Shown piece after piece: positions 1 to 11,133 of a DNA stretch of 64,000 bases. The notes under the pieces were generated by a model. That model was not told the DNA's origin, made no database searches, and was given only the letters and a program-made list of their open reading frames with translations. Made by a program: the position numbers and the translations under genes. Location: contig CM114271.1 of assembly GCA_050084515.1 (NCBI GenBank), positions 8,184,001-8,248,000 on the forward strand. The letters run 5' to 3'. The DNA comes from Blasia pusilla (Eukaryota; Marchantiophyta; Marchantiopsida; Blasiales). Position 1 is the stretch's first letter, and every line of letters starts with the position of its first letter.

Positions 1-148
1 ACCGTCTCGCTCTCGTTCCCTCCTATCGACTCGCGATGTGTCGCCGCGTGAAGTGCCCCTTCGTATCTGATCAGCTGCTGCGCGGGAGAGTGAGGAGTGA
101 GGAATGAAGATCACGAAATGAGAAACCGGAAATGAGCGATTTCTGCCC

Positions 149-157
149 TATTTATAC
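149..157 (+). promoter_or_regulatory. TATA-like box upstream of TE copy A
   Basis: TATTTATAC followed by CTTTTCTAGCCGTTGGGCT. TE copy B has the corresponding sequence at 10,427-10,435 (TTATATAC, then TTTTTGAGCCGTTGAGCT), so the box and its surroundings are conserved between two element copies. It lies about 1 kb upstream of the transposase ATG, with the palindrome array between them. Promoter role is inferred from motif and conservation only. Confidence 0.45.
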
Positions 158-246
158 TTTTCTAGCCGTTGGGCTGACCGTTGGGTCCCGTCGTCCTTTT
201 GACGGCGACGTGCCGGATGTTACGGAAGTCCGAATGTGAAAAATCG

Positions 247-907
247 CAACCCGTTGGAGTCCAACAAGTTGCGCGGCTCCGCCATCTTGTGTCCGTCGCC
301 ACGTGCGCGAGCAACCCGTCGGAGACCGACGGGTTGAGCGGCTCCGTCGTCTTCGGAAAAGAACGCGAGGTTCCCGCGCAACCCGTCGGAGACCGACATG
401 TTGCGCGCCTCCGCCATCCTGGGTACGTCGCCACGTGCGCAAGCAACCCGTCAGAGACCGACAGGTTGAGTGCCTCCGTCGTCTTCGGAAAACAACGCGA
501 GGTACCCGCGCAACCTGTCGGAGCCCGACATGTTGCGCGCCTCCGCCGTGTTTGGGACGGGAACTGGACGTTTCTTGGGCAATCCGTCGGAGACCGTTGG
601 GTTGCACGCTTCCCTCATCGAGGGTTAGGAACGAGGGCTTCCCGTGCAAGTCGTCGGAGTCTGGCTGGCTGCACCACAAGGCGAGTCCCTTGCGCAACCC
701 GTTAGAGGGCAACGGGTTGCACGCCTCGCCTCTTTGGGCTAAAAGGCGACGCACCCGCGGAACTCGAAGAGAACAGACGGTTTGCACGCCTCCGGCATCT
801 TCGGGCAAGAAGGATCGGTATCCAAGCAACTCGTCGGAGAGCGACGGGTTGCTCACTTTGACAATGTTTAGCAGAAGCCTGCAACCCGTCCGATGCCGAC
901 TGGTTGC
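247..907. repeat. Palindrome array 1, about 66-bp period (TE copy A leader)
   Basis: Eleven imperfect palindromes related to CAACCCGTCGGA..TCCGACGGGTTG begin at about 247, 312, 379, 444, 511, 580, 647, 695, 761, 827 and 882. Most are 65-69 bp apart, with short GC-rich segments between them that are themselves similar (CGCCTCCGCC, CGTCGTCTTCGG). Open frames across this stretch on both strands give repeated VGDRRVAR-like peptides that merely translate the repeat, so no gene is called. The array lies between the TATA-like box and the transposase gene. Variants such as GTTGG/CCAAC match C-to-T decay of the CpG sites in the core. Confidence 0.85.
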
Positions 908-1132
908 AGGCTTCGGTTAGCTTCGGGTAATTTCGGAGTTACCACGACTCCGACGGGTTCCAAGTGTGATGCGCAACCCTCTGCTTCCCAAATCCGGTAA
1001 CATATTGCAACAGAATTGAATGTGTTACGGTGGATCCATTGTGTCGACAATGTCACCCACCGAATTCATCTTGTCGGTAAAAAAATGTCAGAGTATCTGT
1101 TTCCTATTCACTATAAATTAAATATTCTCATT

Positions 1133-1150
1133 CTCATTCTCATTCTCGTC
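1133..1150. repeat. (CATTCT)n microsatellite
   Basis: Short run of CATTCT units 24 bp upstream of the copy A transposase ATG. The same tract, partly degenerated, lies before the copy B ATG at about 12,506-12,540, so it belongs to the element leader. Confidence 0.6.
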
Positions 1151-1173
1151 TCCTCCCGTTGGAATCTTCTTGA

Positions 1174-4100
1174 ATGGATAATTATGTTAAGCTCACTTGT
1201 GGCGGTCATCCGTGCCCTTCCTCAATCGGAAATCATTCGACCCCAAGCTCGTGAGTCTTTCATAGTAGTGGATGAAAATTTTCTGTCTGTTCGATTTCTT
1301 CTTCAAATTGGAACCATCTTTGTATCCAAAGATGTTAGGGTGGACGGTACGGAAGACATAATAGGTGAGATGGCCCAGCCAGTGACCTCAGACCGTAAAG
1401 TATGGAATCTCCTACCTCTACCAAATGGTCAATACAGAGTTTACGGCCTGCCCCTGAATTCGTCTGTTTCCCAAGTAGACGGTCTAGAATTTCCTAGTGC
1501 TCCAAGCTCTACGTTTGCAACTCCAAGCTCTGCAGATCCGGCTTCGACTCCAACTTTGCACGCTCGTGACAATGTTGTTTTTCCAGAAGAGATTCCGGAT
1601 GTTATCAACCTCAGTGGATCTGTCAGGCACCAATCGAGCCCTCTGTCCGCCTACTCTTTCCTCTTGCGAGTATCAGGCAATAGTTTGCTTTCGTCTCTGC
1701 CCTTGAAAATGTTCAAGCACATTCTTGTTGACGAGCTGCCGCCCACGTACGATGGTAATTGCATTTTTGAGTTGCCTCCACTTGCTGCTCATGCTCAAAA
1801 GAAGGATGGAGGATGCCTGAAGGGTATGGACAAAAAGTCTGATTGTCATGGATGGTGCAGGCTTCAACGGACCAGTGCTTCCATCCCAGATGGTCCTTGG
1901 ATTGTCTCCCGCCGCCAATGCGTGGGAGCCTTGGAGTGTAGAAGTCCAGCATGCCCGTATCTAGAGCGCAACGGGCGAGTCAATACGTCGCAATTCCCCC
2001 CCAAGAATGCAGAAACTCCATACGAGGTGGGTGCCACAATACCACCGGGAGGCCATCGATGTCCTCATTGTCGCATCGCCTTACGCATTGGAGCGTGTCC
2101 TGCATACATATTTTTCATTGTCCATGACTTGGGCTCCACGCCGAGTATACAAGGTGGCGGTTCATGTTGGCTCGACACTCATCCTGTGACCGATGCAATT
2201 CAAAGACACATCAAGGAGGATGTGGCGAAGAAAGTAGCCGAGGTCTTGAAACTCTCCGGGTTCAAAGCCGGGGTGATCAAGCTCACAACGGCATCACAAA
2301 TTTGTGAACAATTGCTTGGAATCCTTGGGCGAGGCGAGATCACGGCGGTTGAGGAGAAACAACTCGGGAAAATCTCGCATTTCTCGCTGATCCCGAATGC
2401 TTCCGAATTTCTTGCGTCCGATACAAGTTTTGGATGGAAAACGGCCGAAATGGATGCCATCGCGTAATCAAGGCCAACTCCAGATTTCCATTCATTCGAG
2501 ATGGCGTTCATGGGCCAAGGAGGCGAGGATCCAGGGCCTATGTCTTCAAAATGTCAACCACAGTCCCTCGAGTGGCCTCGATCTTATAGATCAAATGAGG
2601 GAAGGGGAAGATCTTTCGGGGTGGTCGGCTTTGATATTTGCTCTGAGTGCTAAGCGAATGGTTGACGATGGGTGCTCACGTTTATGACCATGTGGAGAAG
2701 GGACTCAAAACTATATTTGTGTGTGAAGTAAAGGCGTAAGACGTTGGCGGTTTGAAGATGTCTTTGGTTACTCTTATTGGAGGTGGTGAAGGAAAACAAA
2801 AGGCCACCTCCGGAAATTTATGGGTTCATGGCGGACAATGCACAACCAAGGTGGATTGCTATCCGGGAAGTGTTCTGGGGTGGAGAGGTTCAACCGGAGA
2901 GGGAAAGGTTGGATGCTTTCCATTGGCAACAGTCTGTGACCCGGTACACCAAATCTTGCATCAAGGAGAATAAGAGGACAGAGCATGTCACTCTACTCCA
3001 ACGCTGCAAGGACAGCAAAACCTTGAAGCAGGCCATGGACTGCCAGGAAGAACTTCATGGGTGGTGGAGGAAGCTTGCGATTGAGGGGAAGTACAAAGAG
3101 TTGTGCTCTTGGTAGAGTTGGTGGACTGTACATATGAGACAATGGGGAAACTTCATGCGGCAGGTGAGTTCACTATTTTGTCTTGTCAAGCTCACGCTGA
3201 GAATTGTTTGTAAAGTTGTAGCTCAGGGTGAGAAGCGTGGGAATTATATGGATTTCAAACCCAAGAAACCAAGCAAGTTGTCGGATGCGACGGGTTGCCC
3301 GAGTGTGCAACCCGACGGAAACCGACGGGTTTCCCGAGTGTGCAACTCGACGGAAACCGACGGGTTGCCCGAGTGTGCAACTCGACGGAAACCGACGGGT
3401 TGCATCCAGATGTTTGGTGTCGTCCCGAGTGTGCAACTCGTCGGGACCCAACGGGTCACAAAGTCGTTCATGGGATGCCTCGGCCTTGCAACCCGTCAGG
3501 TTCCGACGGGTTGCAGTAGGTGGGTTTAAGGTTACAACACGTCGGGACCCGACGGGTCGCAGAGTCGTTCATGGGATGCCTCGGGCCTGCAACCCCTCTG
3601 GTTCCGACACGTCGCTTATTTCTTTGACTCCTGGGTTATTTTCGTTCCCTTCTAACATTGCCGTCGTTGCAGGGATTGAACGTTCATGAAAATGCCCTCC
3701 CCCAACACAAGTGGAGCGAAAGTGTTCATTCCTCTTGAGGTCGTCACAAGCATGCCAACGAATTTCACTTGTGGAGGCATGCCAACAAGACCAGGCAAGA
3801 GCAATGCTCTGATCTGCGACATCCCATATCTTTCTCACAAAAGGCATAACAAAAGGAAAAGGGCCGTCGATCTACGAGCTCTATGTCGGGGATTTGTGAG
3901 ATCTCGGTGATGAAAAATTGTATGTCGAAGCCTTCAACCGGTGCGTAGTGGAACTCCACTCGAGCAAGACGTACACATAGGTGGGGATATTCGTGGGCGA
4001 GTTTCAAGATGTCCCATCTGAGATGGTGGTAGAGCGTCGAACGAGACTCGTGGAGACCAGATAAGTATCTTGACTTGAGCGGTGGTGAAGAGGAAAAGAT

Positions 4101-5146
4101 CGAGGAACGAATCTGGTGATTGGTTTGGATGAGGAAATTACACCGCCAGGTATTCGGGGACCCCGGACCCGTCCCAAATCCGTGATGGAGTTACTTCTCC
4201 AAAATCAGTGAATGTTTTATTTCAAAAGCCCTCTGTTGTTGGAAGTTCGCAACATCCTCCTTTGGGGTGGTTCAACAATATGGGATTCGGTAATGGAGGT
4301 GGATTGCAACCTAAAACGGTGGCATATATCTCGGAGCAACCAGGCGTGGACCCACTGCAGGCAGGCGGGATCGATGGCATTAGGAGAGCATGCGGCACTT
4401 TCCTAAATAAGAACTGTACAAGGATCGGGCGACCCACCGCACGGGTTTTAGGGACTCAAAACCTTTGATCGTTTCACGAGGACCGGGATCAATTGAAGTA
4501 CTTCTTCTGCCCAAATGAATCTTGCGCTTTCGGAAGTCTTATCCGGCTGCCATTGAGCTCCGGGAATACCCCACGATTTGGCCCATCGCCGCAGTAGCAC
4601 GAATCGCACTCAAAGACAAGTGGACAATCTTACAAGTGTCGGTTTCAGACTCGTAGAGCGGGGAAGTTCGGAGCATGTTCGCATTCTGAGAGACCTTCGC
4701 ATTTAAGTATTCAACCCAAGATTGATCTCAACATGTACCCGGAGAAGGTGGACGATCTCAATCCATTATTTTGTTTGAGTCTAGAAATTGGGTGAAGAGA
4801 AAGAATGTGTAGCCCAACGGTGGAGAGAGCAAACAATTGCGGCACTCGGGAGGCAAAAATGGAGATCATCGCCATGAAAGATGTCCTGAGTGGCAATGGA
4901 ATAGGAAGGATGTATTGGGTCAGGAACAACACTGTAAATTCAAGTGTCACAGGGGTGTATGTGGTGCACATCTGTTGCTTTCCCACATGTTCATGTGATG
5001 ACTTTGTCCAAAGAGAGACAAATGGCAAAAGGTATTTCCCTTGTAAGCACATGTACTATGTGTTGCTGGTAGTTTTAAGAGAGTCGGAGGTAGGAGTAGG
5101 AATCCACCAACCAATTCATCCCTCAAAGAAGTTCGAAGTATTTTAA
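1174..5146 (+). pseudogene. Decayed SWIM-type (MULE-like) transposase gene, TE copy A
   Basis: Transposase-like gene disrupted by frameshifts. The start is the ATG of MDNYVK at 1174, shared with copy B (12,563). Relative to copy B, A lacks 2 bp near 1,207 and about 1 bp near 2,465; the latter produces the stop at 2,465-2,467. A long frame to 2467 encodes a Cys/His-rich segment at about 1,840-2,190 (CHGWCRLQRT, CVGALECRSPACPYLE, HRCPHC, then an HVGS..H tail in another frame). It resembles WRKY-GCM/FLYWCH-type DNA-binding domains of MULE transposases. The core continues at 2,777-3,115 (ERLDAFHWQQS, HGWWRKLA). A likely intron, CAG|gtgagt at 3,163 to ttgcag|GG at 3,673, holds palindrome array 2. 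The C-terminus at 4,805-5,146 carries a SWIM zinc finger: CSCDDF, then FPCKHMYY (CxC...CxH). The MULE assignment rests on the SWIM motif and domain order, not on a database search. Confidence 0.7.
3278..3620. repeat. Palindrome array 2, 37-bp period (intron of TE copy A)
   Basis: Units at about 3,308, 3,345 and 3,382 are spaced exactly 37 bp, each CAACYCGACGGAAACCGACGGG followed by TTGCCCGAGTGTG. Looser units follow at about 3,435, 3,489, 3,536 and 3,591, interleaved with a repeated segment GTCGTTCATGGGATGCCTCG. The array occupies the inferred intron 3,164-3,672 of the transposase gene. The equivalent intron in copy B has only about four units. Confidence 0.85.
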
Positions 5147-5550
5147 ACAAACCACTTTGAGGATGCAAAATGAGGTTTTAGATTGTACTTTTATTTTTTT
5201 CTCAACCTTCACTGTGAGCTTGAACTCTATTCAGCCTAGGGCAAATGATAGATTTTTTCCAGACCTTGGATGGAAAAAGTGATTGGTTCCACACTTATGA
5301 TTCCACTAATTTTTCAGTTTTGTAAATTTTGTGCAATTTGCAACTCGTCGGACTCACAGGGGTTGCCAAAATATGGAAGAGGAAAAAAAAACTATGGGAT
5401 TGTTTAATAAATGAACAAAAAAGTGCAAAAAAATTCACACAAAAAGTTTCCTCTCTTCAACCCAACGGAAACTCTCTTCAAAAAAAAGTATCTATTTCGG
5501 TTGAAGGTAGTTTCCTCTCTCCTCTCTCCTCTCTTCCTCTCCTCTTACCG
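5147..5550 (+). other. 3' flank of TE copy A, with one palindrome unit
   Basis: Non-coding. It matches 19,342-19,747 downstream of copy B: same order of a single palindrome unit (5,338-5,364; 19,519-19,545), then CTCTCTTCAACCCAACGG, then a CT-rich run ending CCTCTCCTCTTACCGC. The match stops there, so about 5,550 is taken as the right end of element A. Confidence 0.6.
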
Positions 5551-5689
5551 CACCTCGGGCCCCCCCTAGGTACACCATAGCGGTCCCATGTGTGATGATT
5601 TGAGTCCCGACGCCTTCCTCGGCAGTAAATCTTGTATGCTCTGCAAGGTGACACCCATCCAGTATCAATATGTGCTCCGCCATTTGAAA

Positions 5690-8600
5690 CCACTAAATCC
5701 CAACTTCGAAATGCTTCAATCAACTGAACCCGAGAAAACTTTGAACTCACTCGTCATCGTCTGAGAGCTCTTCCAGAATTACTATCGGCTTCGCCCTCCC
5801 AATTTTCAAAATTCCAAGAAGTGACGATGGTATCACTACCAAGGGAGGCTTTGCAGTTGCAGCACTAGGATTTGGAGGCAAATTGTATACTCCCACCAAC
5901 CTCTCCTAATTCACCTTTGCCTCTTTGCAAAGGTCAAAAAAGTTCAGGCCTTCCCTCAAGGCAGAGAATGTTCCTGCCACTTTGCCAGGGGCCTCTAATA
6001 CTCGCCCTTGATAGGCCTACCAAGTCAAAGACCAAGTCGCCTAGCCTTGAGCAAAGCTCCATGAGCGTCTACATCAGGGCATGTGACTTTTCCCTTCCTC
6101 CAAGTAAGGGGGTCCCTTCATGCATGGAAATTCCTGGGGGGGATTTGTAAAGACTATCTAATGTGTACCCATCGGAGCATGGATCCGGGATGTGGAACAC
6201 CTAGAAGTTGTGCTACAGTCTCACAAAGCAGTAGACATATGAGTGGTCCATCTGTGAACAAGACACGTGCAAAACTTAGTCAACATAAACAAAAGGTAGA
6301 AGATTGATGGTTTGCTCTGTAGATAGTGAGCTCATCTTCGCTCCCTCCAGTCAGCACTAGGAAACACCACCTATCATTAAGATATGCGTCTGCGAAAGAA
6401 AACATAAGAGCAATCTGGTCATAGGAAAGTGGGACATTCTAGTCTGGGACAGCCCTCTTGCTTGAAGACTCGGTCTCTTGCCTTGAAGACTCGGCCTATC
6501 TTCTTGAGGACTCAGCCTCTAAATTCTTCGACCCCTTCGCCTTTGCTTTCAAACCTGCTGTGGATTTGTCCTTGGCAGTGACTACCTTGGCCACCAACTC
6601 AGTTGTCTCGATGGCTTACTCCTCCACATCTCCTTCGAAAAATTCGTCATGCTTCACGAAGTTTGGAATGTCGTCCCTACCAACGATGATTGCCTCATAC
6701 ACCACGCGTAGGTTTTTTTCTGTCATCTCCTCTGGGTTGTTGAAGTCTAATCAGATTGGAAAATTCTATACCTCACACTCATACATGTCATGCCCCATCT
6801 CCATGTCATAGATGGAGAATCCCTCTCCATCAAGAGGAGAAGCCCATAATTTGCAGGCAGCCAGAAATTTGTGCTAGGTACTTGCATTCACACAATAGAT
6901 GAGGTGCATATACACCATCCACTGGGAAGCTCTTTGGCGGGATGACTCGACCGCTTGCTCCTAGAGATCCCGCTTCTTCTTTGCAAAATCCCGTTTATGC
7001 GCGGCAATTTCTTTGTCTAGATCTGCCTGCGGGAGGATGTGATTCTTGAACATCCGGAAGCCGTGACTTTTTGTCGGCTTATCCCTGATGTCATCAAGCT
7101 ATAGTTCAAAATCTTTTGCAACCTCCAGGTTGGCCTCCTCTAGAACTCGCTCAATCTTTTTGAGCTCCGCTTGTAGACCCACGATCATCGGCTTCCTAAG
7201 AAGTCACAGTGCGTCCTAGAAGGACCATTCTTCAAGCCAACGGAAGATCATTGGGTCTGATACTCACGGAGGGTGGTGTGCCGCCCGTTTTTGCGCCTTG
7301 GTGCCCTCGAGACTGATTTTCAATAGTTACATCCACCTAGACTTAGATTCGCGGACAATGCAAACCTGTGCACGCGATCCATAGAGACCTTCTCTCCGAT
7401 TCGACCATGTGGGTCTTTGTCCCTCTTCCACTTGCGCTTGATTATCGCCGTCAGCTCCTTGTAGAACTTTGGTGCCAAGTTCAGGGTTAAGGATTGCAAT
7501 ATATCGCTGCATCTTGCTTGCAGTGTACTTTGAAGCTGTAGACACGGCAGCCTGAATTAATTTAGACCGTTCTGACGCCAAGACATTTTCCCTTCGCTCC
7601 AATTCCAATGTGGTGCTCTTCTTGGCTCCTGGATCTTGGACCATCATAGAATCATGACTGCTGCATCTTGAAAGATGAAGGTATTTGCCCAAGTCTTCTT
7701 CTTTATTTGAGTGCCCTTCGCAAGCATCTCATTGACCGGGTCCTCGCCCGAGAATCCCTTGTGCTCTGACGGGTGCGTCGTAAGCACCTTCTTGACTCTA
7801 TCACATTCCTAGATCCAGTGGTGGATGACGTTCCCCTCAGATACAATCTTGCAAATGAAATGAAGAATAATGATCCCCTGCAACCTGTCAATTTCCGTTT
7901 AATTGCACCAAAGAGTTATGTGCAGAGTGAGTGTAACCCGTCAAACTCCAATGGGTTGCACCACTCTCAAAAAATTGCAAAGATGCGCAACCTGTGAGAC
8001 TCCAATTGGTTGCAACAATCTCTTCGAGTTGCAAAAGTCCTTGAGGCCCAATGTAGGATGTGCCACTCGTCAACGTCCGACGAGTAGCACATCAATATCC
8101 ATCACCATGAAGTGATGCAGGGTCCGACTGCAAAATTCCTTCTGGGGTCAAGGAGACCCCAGAAGCATAATTTAACGCTAATTTTGAACCAAAAGAAATT
8201 TGATTGCAACCCGTCGGACACCAAAGGGTTGCGAAATGACTCCAATTTTGAGTGAGTTTTCTAGATGAAACCTGTGTTTAGCAACTCGTCGGAGTCCGAG
8301 GAGTTGCACAATGGTCTTGTTTGTAAGTCATTGGAGGCCTAAAAGCAACTCGTTGGACTCCAACGAGTTGCAAAAGGTGAAATAATCACCAAGTAGGAGG
8401 CACTTTTGGGAAAATGCAACCTGTTAGAGTCAGACGGGTTGCTTATAGGCCAAAAGTGCCAAAAAACTTGGCAAGTATTTTACCTTTTGCAACTCGTCGG
8501 AGTCCAACAGGTTACTTTTAGGGCTCCGATGACTTATAAACCCTACCATTGTGCAACCATTCGGACTCCGACGGATTTCAGAACACAAGTGTCATCCAAA

Positions 8601-10091
8601 AACCTCACTTGAAATCGGAGTCATTTCGTAACCCGTCGGAGTTCGACGGGTTGCAAGATGGTCAAGCAAAATCTTATGGAAGACCTAGTTTCAACCCGTT
8701 GGAGTCCGACAGGTTGCTGGACTGTACCCAAATTTCCCATGCAAGGTCAAAAAGGATTGTGGCTATCAACACCTATGATTCCTGCCAATCTACAATCTAA
8801 CATTTTTGCAACCCGTCGGACTCTGACAGGTTGAAGCAAGCAAAAATTATTTAGAGAGAAATATCAACTTACGTATTCATAGAATGCATTGCCATCTCCA
8901 CCATTGCCATGTGATGCGGAAATGGATGGAGGACGACTTTCCTCACGCAAAAATGCACCTCCAATGAATTCTGGCGCTCCTCTGCAAACTGTGACCATGC
9001 CATGAACCGGTGGTTCCCATCCCACATGAAGAAGTAGAGGTTCCACATCCAGCTATAGTGGGTTCCTTCAATAGCTCTTCTGAATTCCTCGTCTCTGATC
9101 CTCCAAAATGTGTCCAAGGCCTCCAAGTCTTCTTCCGTCACCAGAGCATGCGTTCCATGTTCACCATAAGGCTGAACATAGAACGGAGGGAAGCTCTCAA
9201 CGTAGGATACTGTCGCAACCAACTGCTTTGGCTTTGCGATGTCCTCGTCTGACTGAATTTTGTGGACGTAATCCATTTTCCGCATCAACAAAGTGGAATT
9301 CTTGGGGACTTGTGATAGTCCACCACTGCCATATGCTTAACAACTTGCCATAATGCCGAGAATGTCAATAAGCTACTTTTTCATATTTTTCTGATGAAGA
9401 AAGGAATTGAGAATGCGATTTCAGATATGCCATTGTCTACTTACCCGCTTGAAAATTGGGTCGGTGCGAGGCTAGGAAGCTACATTGGGACAACAGCTAG
9501 CAAGTCCACAAAAAATTCATCGATGCGATAGAAATCAATTTCTTCCACCGGGCTCAATGGTGATGATGACTCTTCTCCTGCTTCTTCAGAGATGTCCACC
9601 ATCTCCACACTTTCTTGCCTCATGACCTCCTTGTCCGTCTCCTAAACTTCTACGCTTTCCTCAGCCAATTTTAAGGTCATCGTGTCCCTAGACCTCATCG
9701 GGGACACATCCTCCATCTCAACGTTGTCCGTAGGATAGGCGGCGCTTTCTTCCATGGCGATTGATTTTTCCCTCCGCGCTTTTGTCAATTCTGCTCTCTT
9801 GATGGAGGTGTCGAGATGCTTCTTCTATCGCTTCTCATCCACAACTCTTTTCTTCAAGGCCTTAGATGCCTCGGCCTCCGCGTTCTACCTTGCGAGCTCC
9901 TCAAGAGCAAGCTTTGCCACAACCTCCTACTCGTGCATTTTTACTTCCCTCTCCCGGTCCTCTATCTCTTGTTGCCTAATTTTTGCTGCCAAGCGAGGGC
10001 CAAGAGATGGCGACGCAGGAGTCCTGATGGACTTGGGAATGACGCTCCCAACCTTTGTTGCTTGTATTTTCTTCCTTGTCATTATGCACAT
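5690..10091 (-). pseudogene. TE-associated multi-exon gene, decayed by C-to-T stops
   Basis: I cannot name this protein. Exon 1 (10,091-9,445) encodes a basic N-terminus (MCIMTRKK) and a charged, probably coiled-coil segment. Its five in-frame stops (first bases 9,929, 9,887, 9,827, 9,644, 9,482) are all TAG. Intron 9,444-9,326 is GT-AG and keeps the frame. Exon 2 (9,325-8,873) is open and includes SFPPFYVQPYGEHG and WDGNHRFMAWSQFAEE. Intron 8,872-7,878 is filled by palindrome array 3. Exon 3 starts at 7,877 (gttgcag|GGG), has one frameshift near 7,640, and is then readable in one frame to about 6,440. There its 12 or so stops are TAG, TGA or TAA, each one C-to-T change from CAG, CGA or CAA. 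Segments such as KFLAACKLWASPLDGEGFS and NPEEMTEKNLRVVYEAII look like real protein. Further exons down to about 5,690 (DAYLNDRWCFLVLTGGSEDE; MDHSYVYCFVRL) show the same decay. It runs divergently from transposase copy B and may be the second gene of that element. Confidence 0.6.
7879..8833. repeat. Palindrome array 3 (intron of the minus-strand TE gene)
   Basis: About 13 imperfect palindromes of the CAACCCGTCGGA..TCCGACGGGTTG family, starting near 7,879, 7,937, 7,992, 8,069, 8,205, 8,282, 8,345, 8,417, 8,489, 8,552, 8,629, 8,693 and 8,808. Most are 63-77 bp apart with unrelated AT-richer spacers. The array fills the inferred intron 7,878-8,872, and the last unit supplies the 3' splice site (gacaggttgcag|GGG). 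Confidence 0.85.
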
Positions 10092-10426
10092 TGATTGATT
10101 CTTTTTCCTTGTCAATGTTATCTGCACGTGTGCACTCCTAAAACTTTACTCAAATCCAATCGACTCAACTGCCCAACTCTCAAAGCGTCGATCGACTACC
10201 AAAACCCAACTCTCAAAGCATCGTTTCTTGGAGCGTCATTACCTTCCAAAAAAGGGGCTTGCCTAAACCCAACACTCAAACCATTGTTAATTTCCAACGA
10301 AGGGGCTTCGAGTAACTGACGTGTTCAACAGACGCGAGGACCTCAACTCTCGGGAGGACTCATCGATGGAGGAAGAGCTCCAACTGAAATCGTGGAATGA
10401 AAAAGGAAAATGAGCAAAATCTGTGC
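10092..10426. other. Divergent intergenic segment between TE genes
   Basis: No coding potential. It separates the start of the minus-strand TE gene from the TATA-like box of copy B. A short direct repeat, (A)AAACCCAACTCTCAAAGC/ACC, occurs about three times at 10,165-10,290. This is the expected position of a two-way promoter, but no minus-strand box is obvious. Confidence 0.4.
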
Positions 10427-10435
10427 CTTATATAC
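10427..10435 (+). promoter_or_regulatory. TATA-like box upstream of TE copy B
   Basis: CTTATATAC at the position equivalent to 149-157 in copy A, with the same downstream GAGCCGTTG context. Inferred promoter element of the transposase gene. Confidence 0.45.
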
Positions 10436-10540
10436 TTTTTGAGCCGTTGAGCTAACCCTTGGTTCGTGGGAACCATTGTATCGACGGCGACGTCAACCAT
10501 TACGGTGCTTTGCACGTGGGACATCAAGGCGAGGTCCCCG

Positions 10541-11075
10541 TGCAACCCATCAAACTCCCACGGGTTGCAAGGAAGAAGCGGCCATCATGCAACTTAACAG
10601 AACTAGATAGGTTGCACGGGCAAGGGGTACCGACCGAGAACCCTGTGCAACCCAACCGACTCCGACAGTTTGCACCACGTGCAACTTGTAGAACTCTGAT
10701 GGGTTGCAAGGATGAAGGTGGCCAAGGGGTTGCAAGTTTTTGGATTTGTACGGGTCCCAATCATTGTCGGGACTTCCCGAGACCCCACGCAACCCTTTGC
10801 ACTCCGATGGGTTTGCAACATGTCGAACTCCAACGGGTTGCAAGTTGTCAGAGTCAGAGTTTGCAAGGGGACGGATTCCGGAAATTTGCAACTAATCGAA
10901 CTCTGTTGGGTTGCAACTTGGCAGAGTCGAACAATTTGCAAATTGTTAGATTCCAAAGATTTGCAACCAGAGGAATTTCGTGGGTTTGCAACCACTCAGA
11001 CTTTGATGGGTTGCAACTAGTCAGAGTACGACGATTAGCAACCATTCGGATTCTGAAAATTTGCAACCAGATGGC
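10541..11075. repeat. Palindrome array 4, degenerate (TE copy B leader)
   Basis: About a dozen related palindromes, e.g. CAACCCATCAAACTCCCACG at 10,541. From about 10,790 to 11,075 they sit nearly head to tail at roughly 30-35 bp. It occupies the same leader position as array 1 in copy A, but units are more decayed (CG replaced by TG or CA) and more tightly packed. Reading frames across it translate repeats and are not genes. Confidence 0.8.
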
Positions 11076-11133
11076 CAACCTGAGCCAATCCGAAAACTTT
11101 CAACAATTCAACGTAATCAATCCCAAGGGAAAG

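Noticed and set aside
247-907. CRISPR-like array (regular palindromic repeats with spacers)
   Set aside because: Eukaryotic nuclear context, palindromes diverge between units, the spacers are themselves repeated, and no cas genes are present.
152-920. Long open frames on both strands across array 1
   Set aside because: They translate the GC-rich palindrome into repeated VGLRRVAR or PVGDRHVAR peptides in several frames at once; this is repeat, not protein.
6458-6811. 117-codon plus-strand frame
   Set aside because: Antisense of the minus-strand TE gene, whose own frame is supported by the stop-codon pattern.
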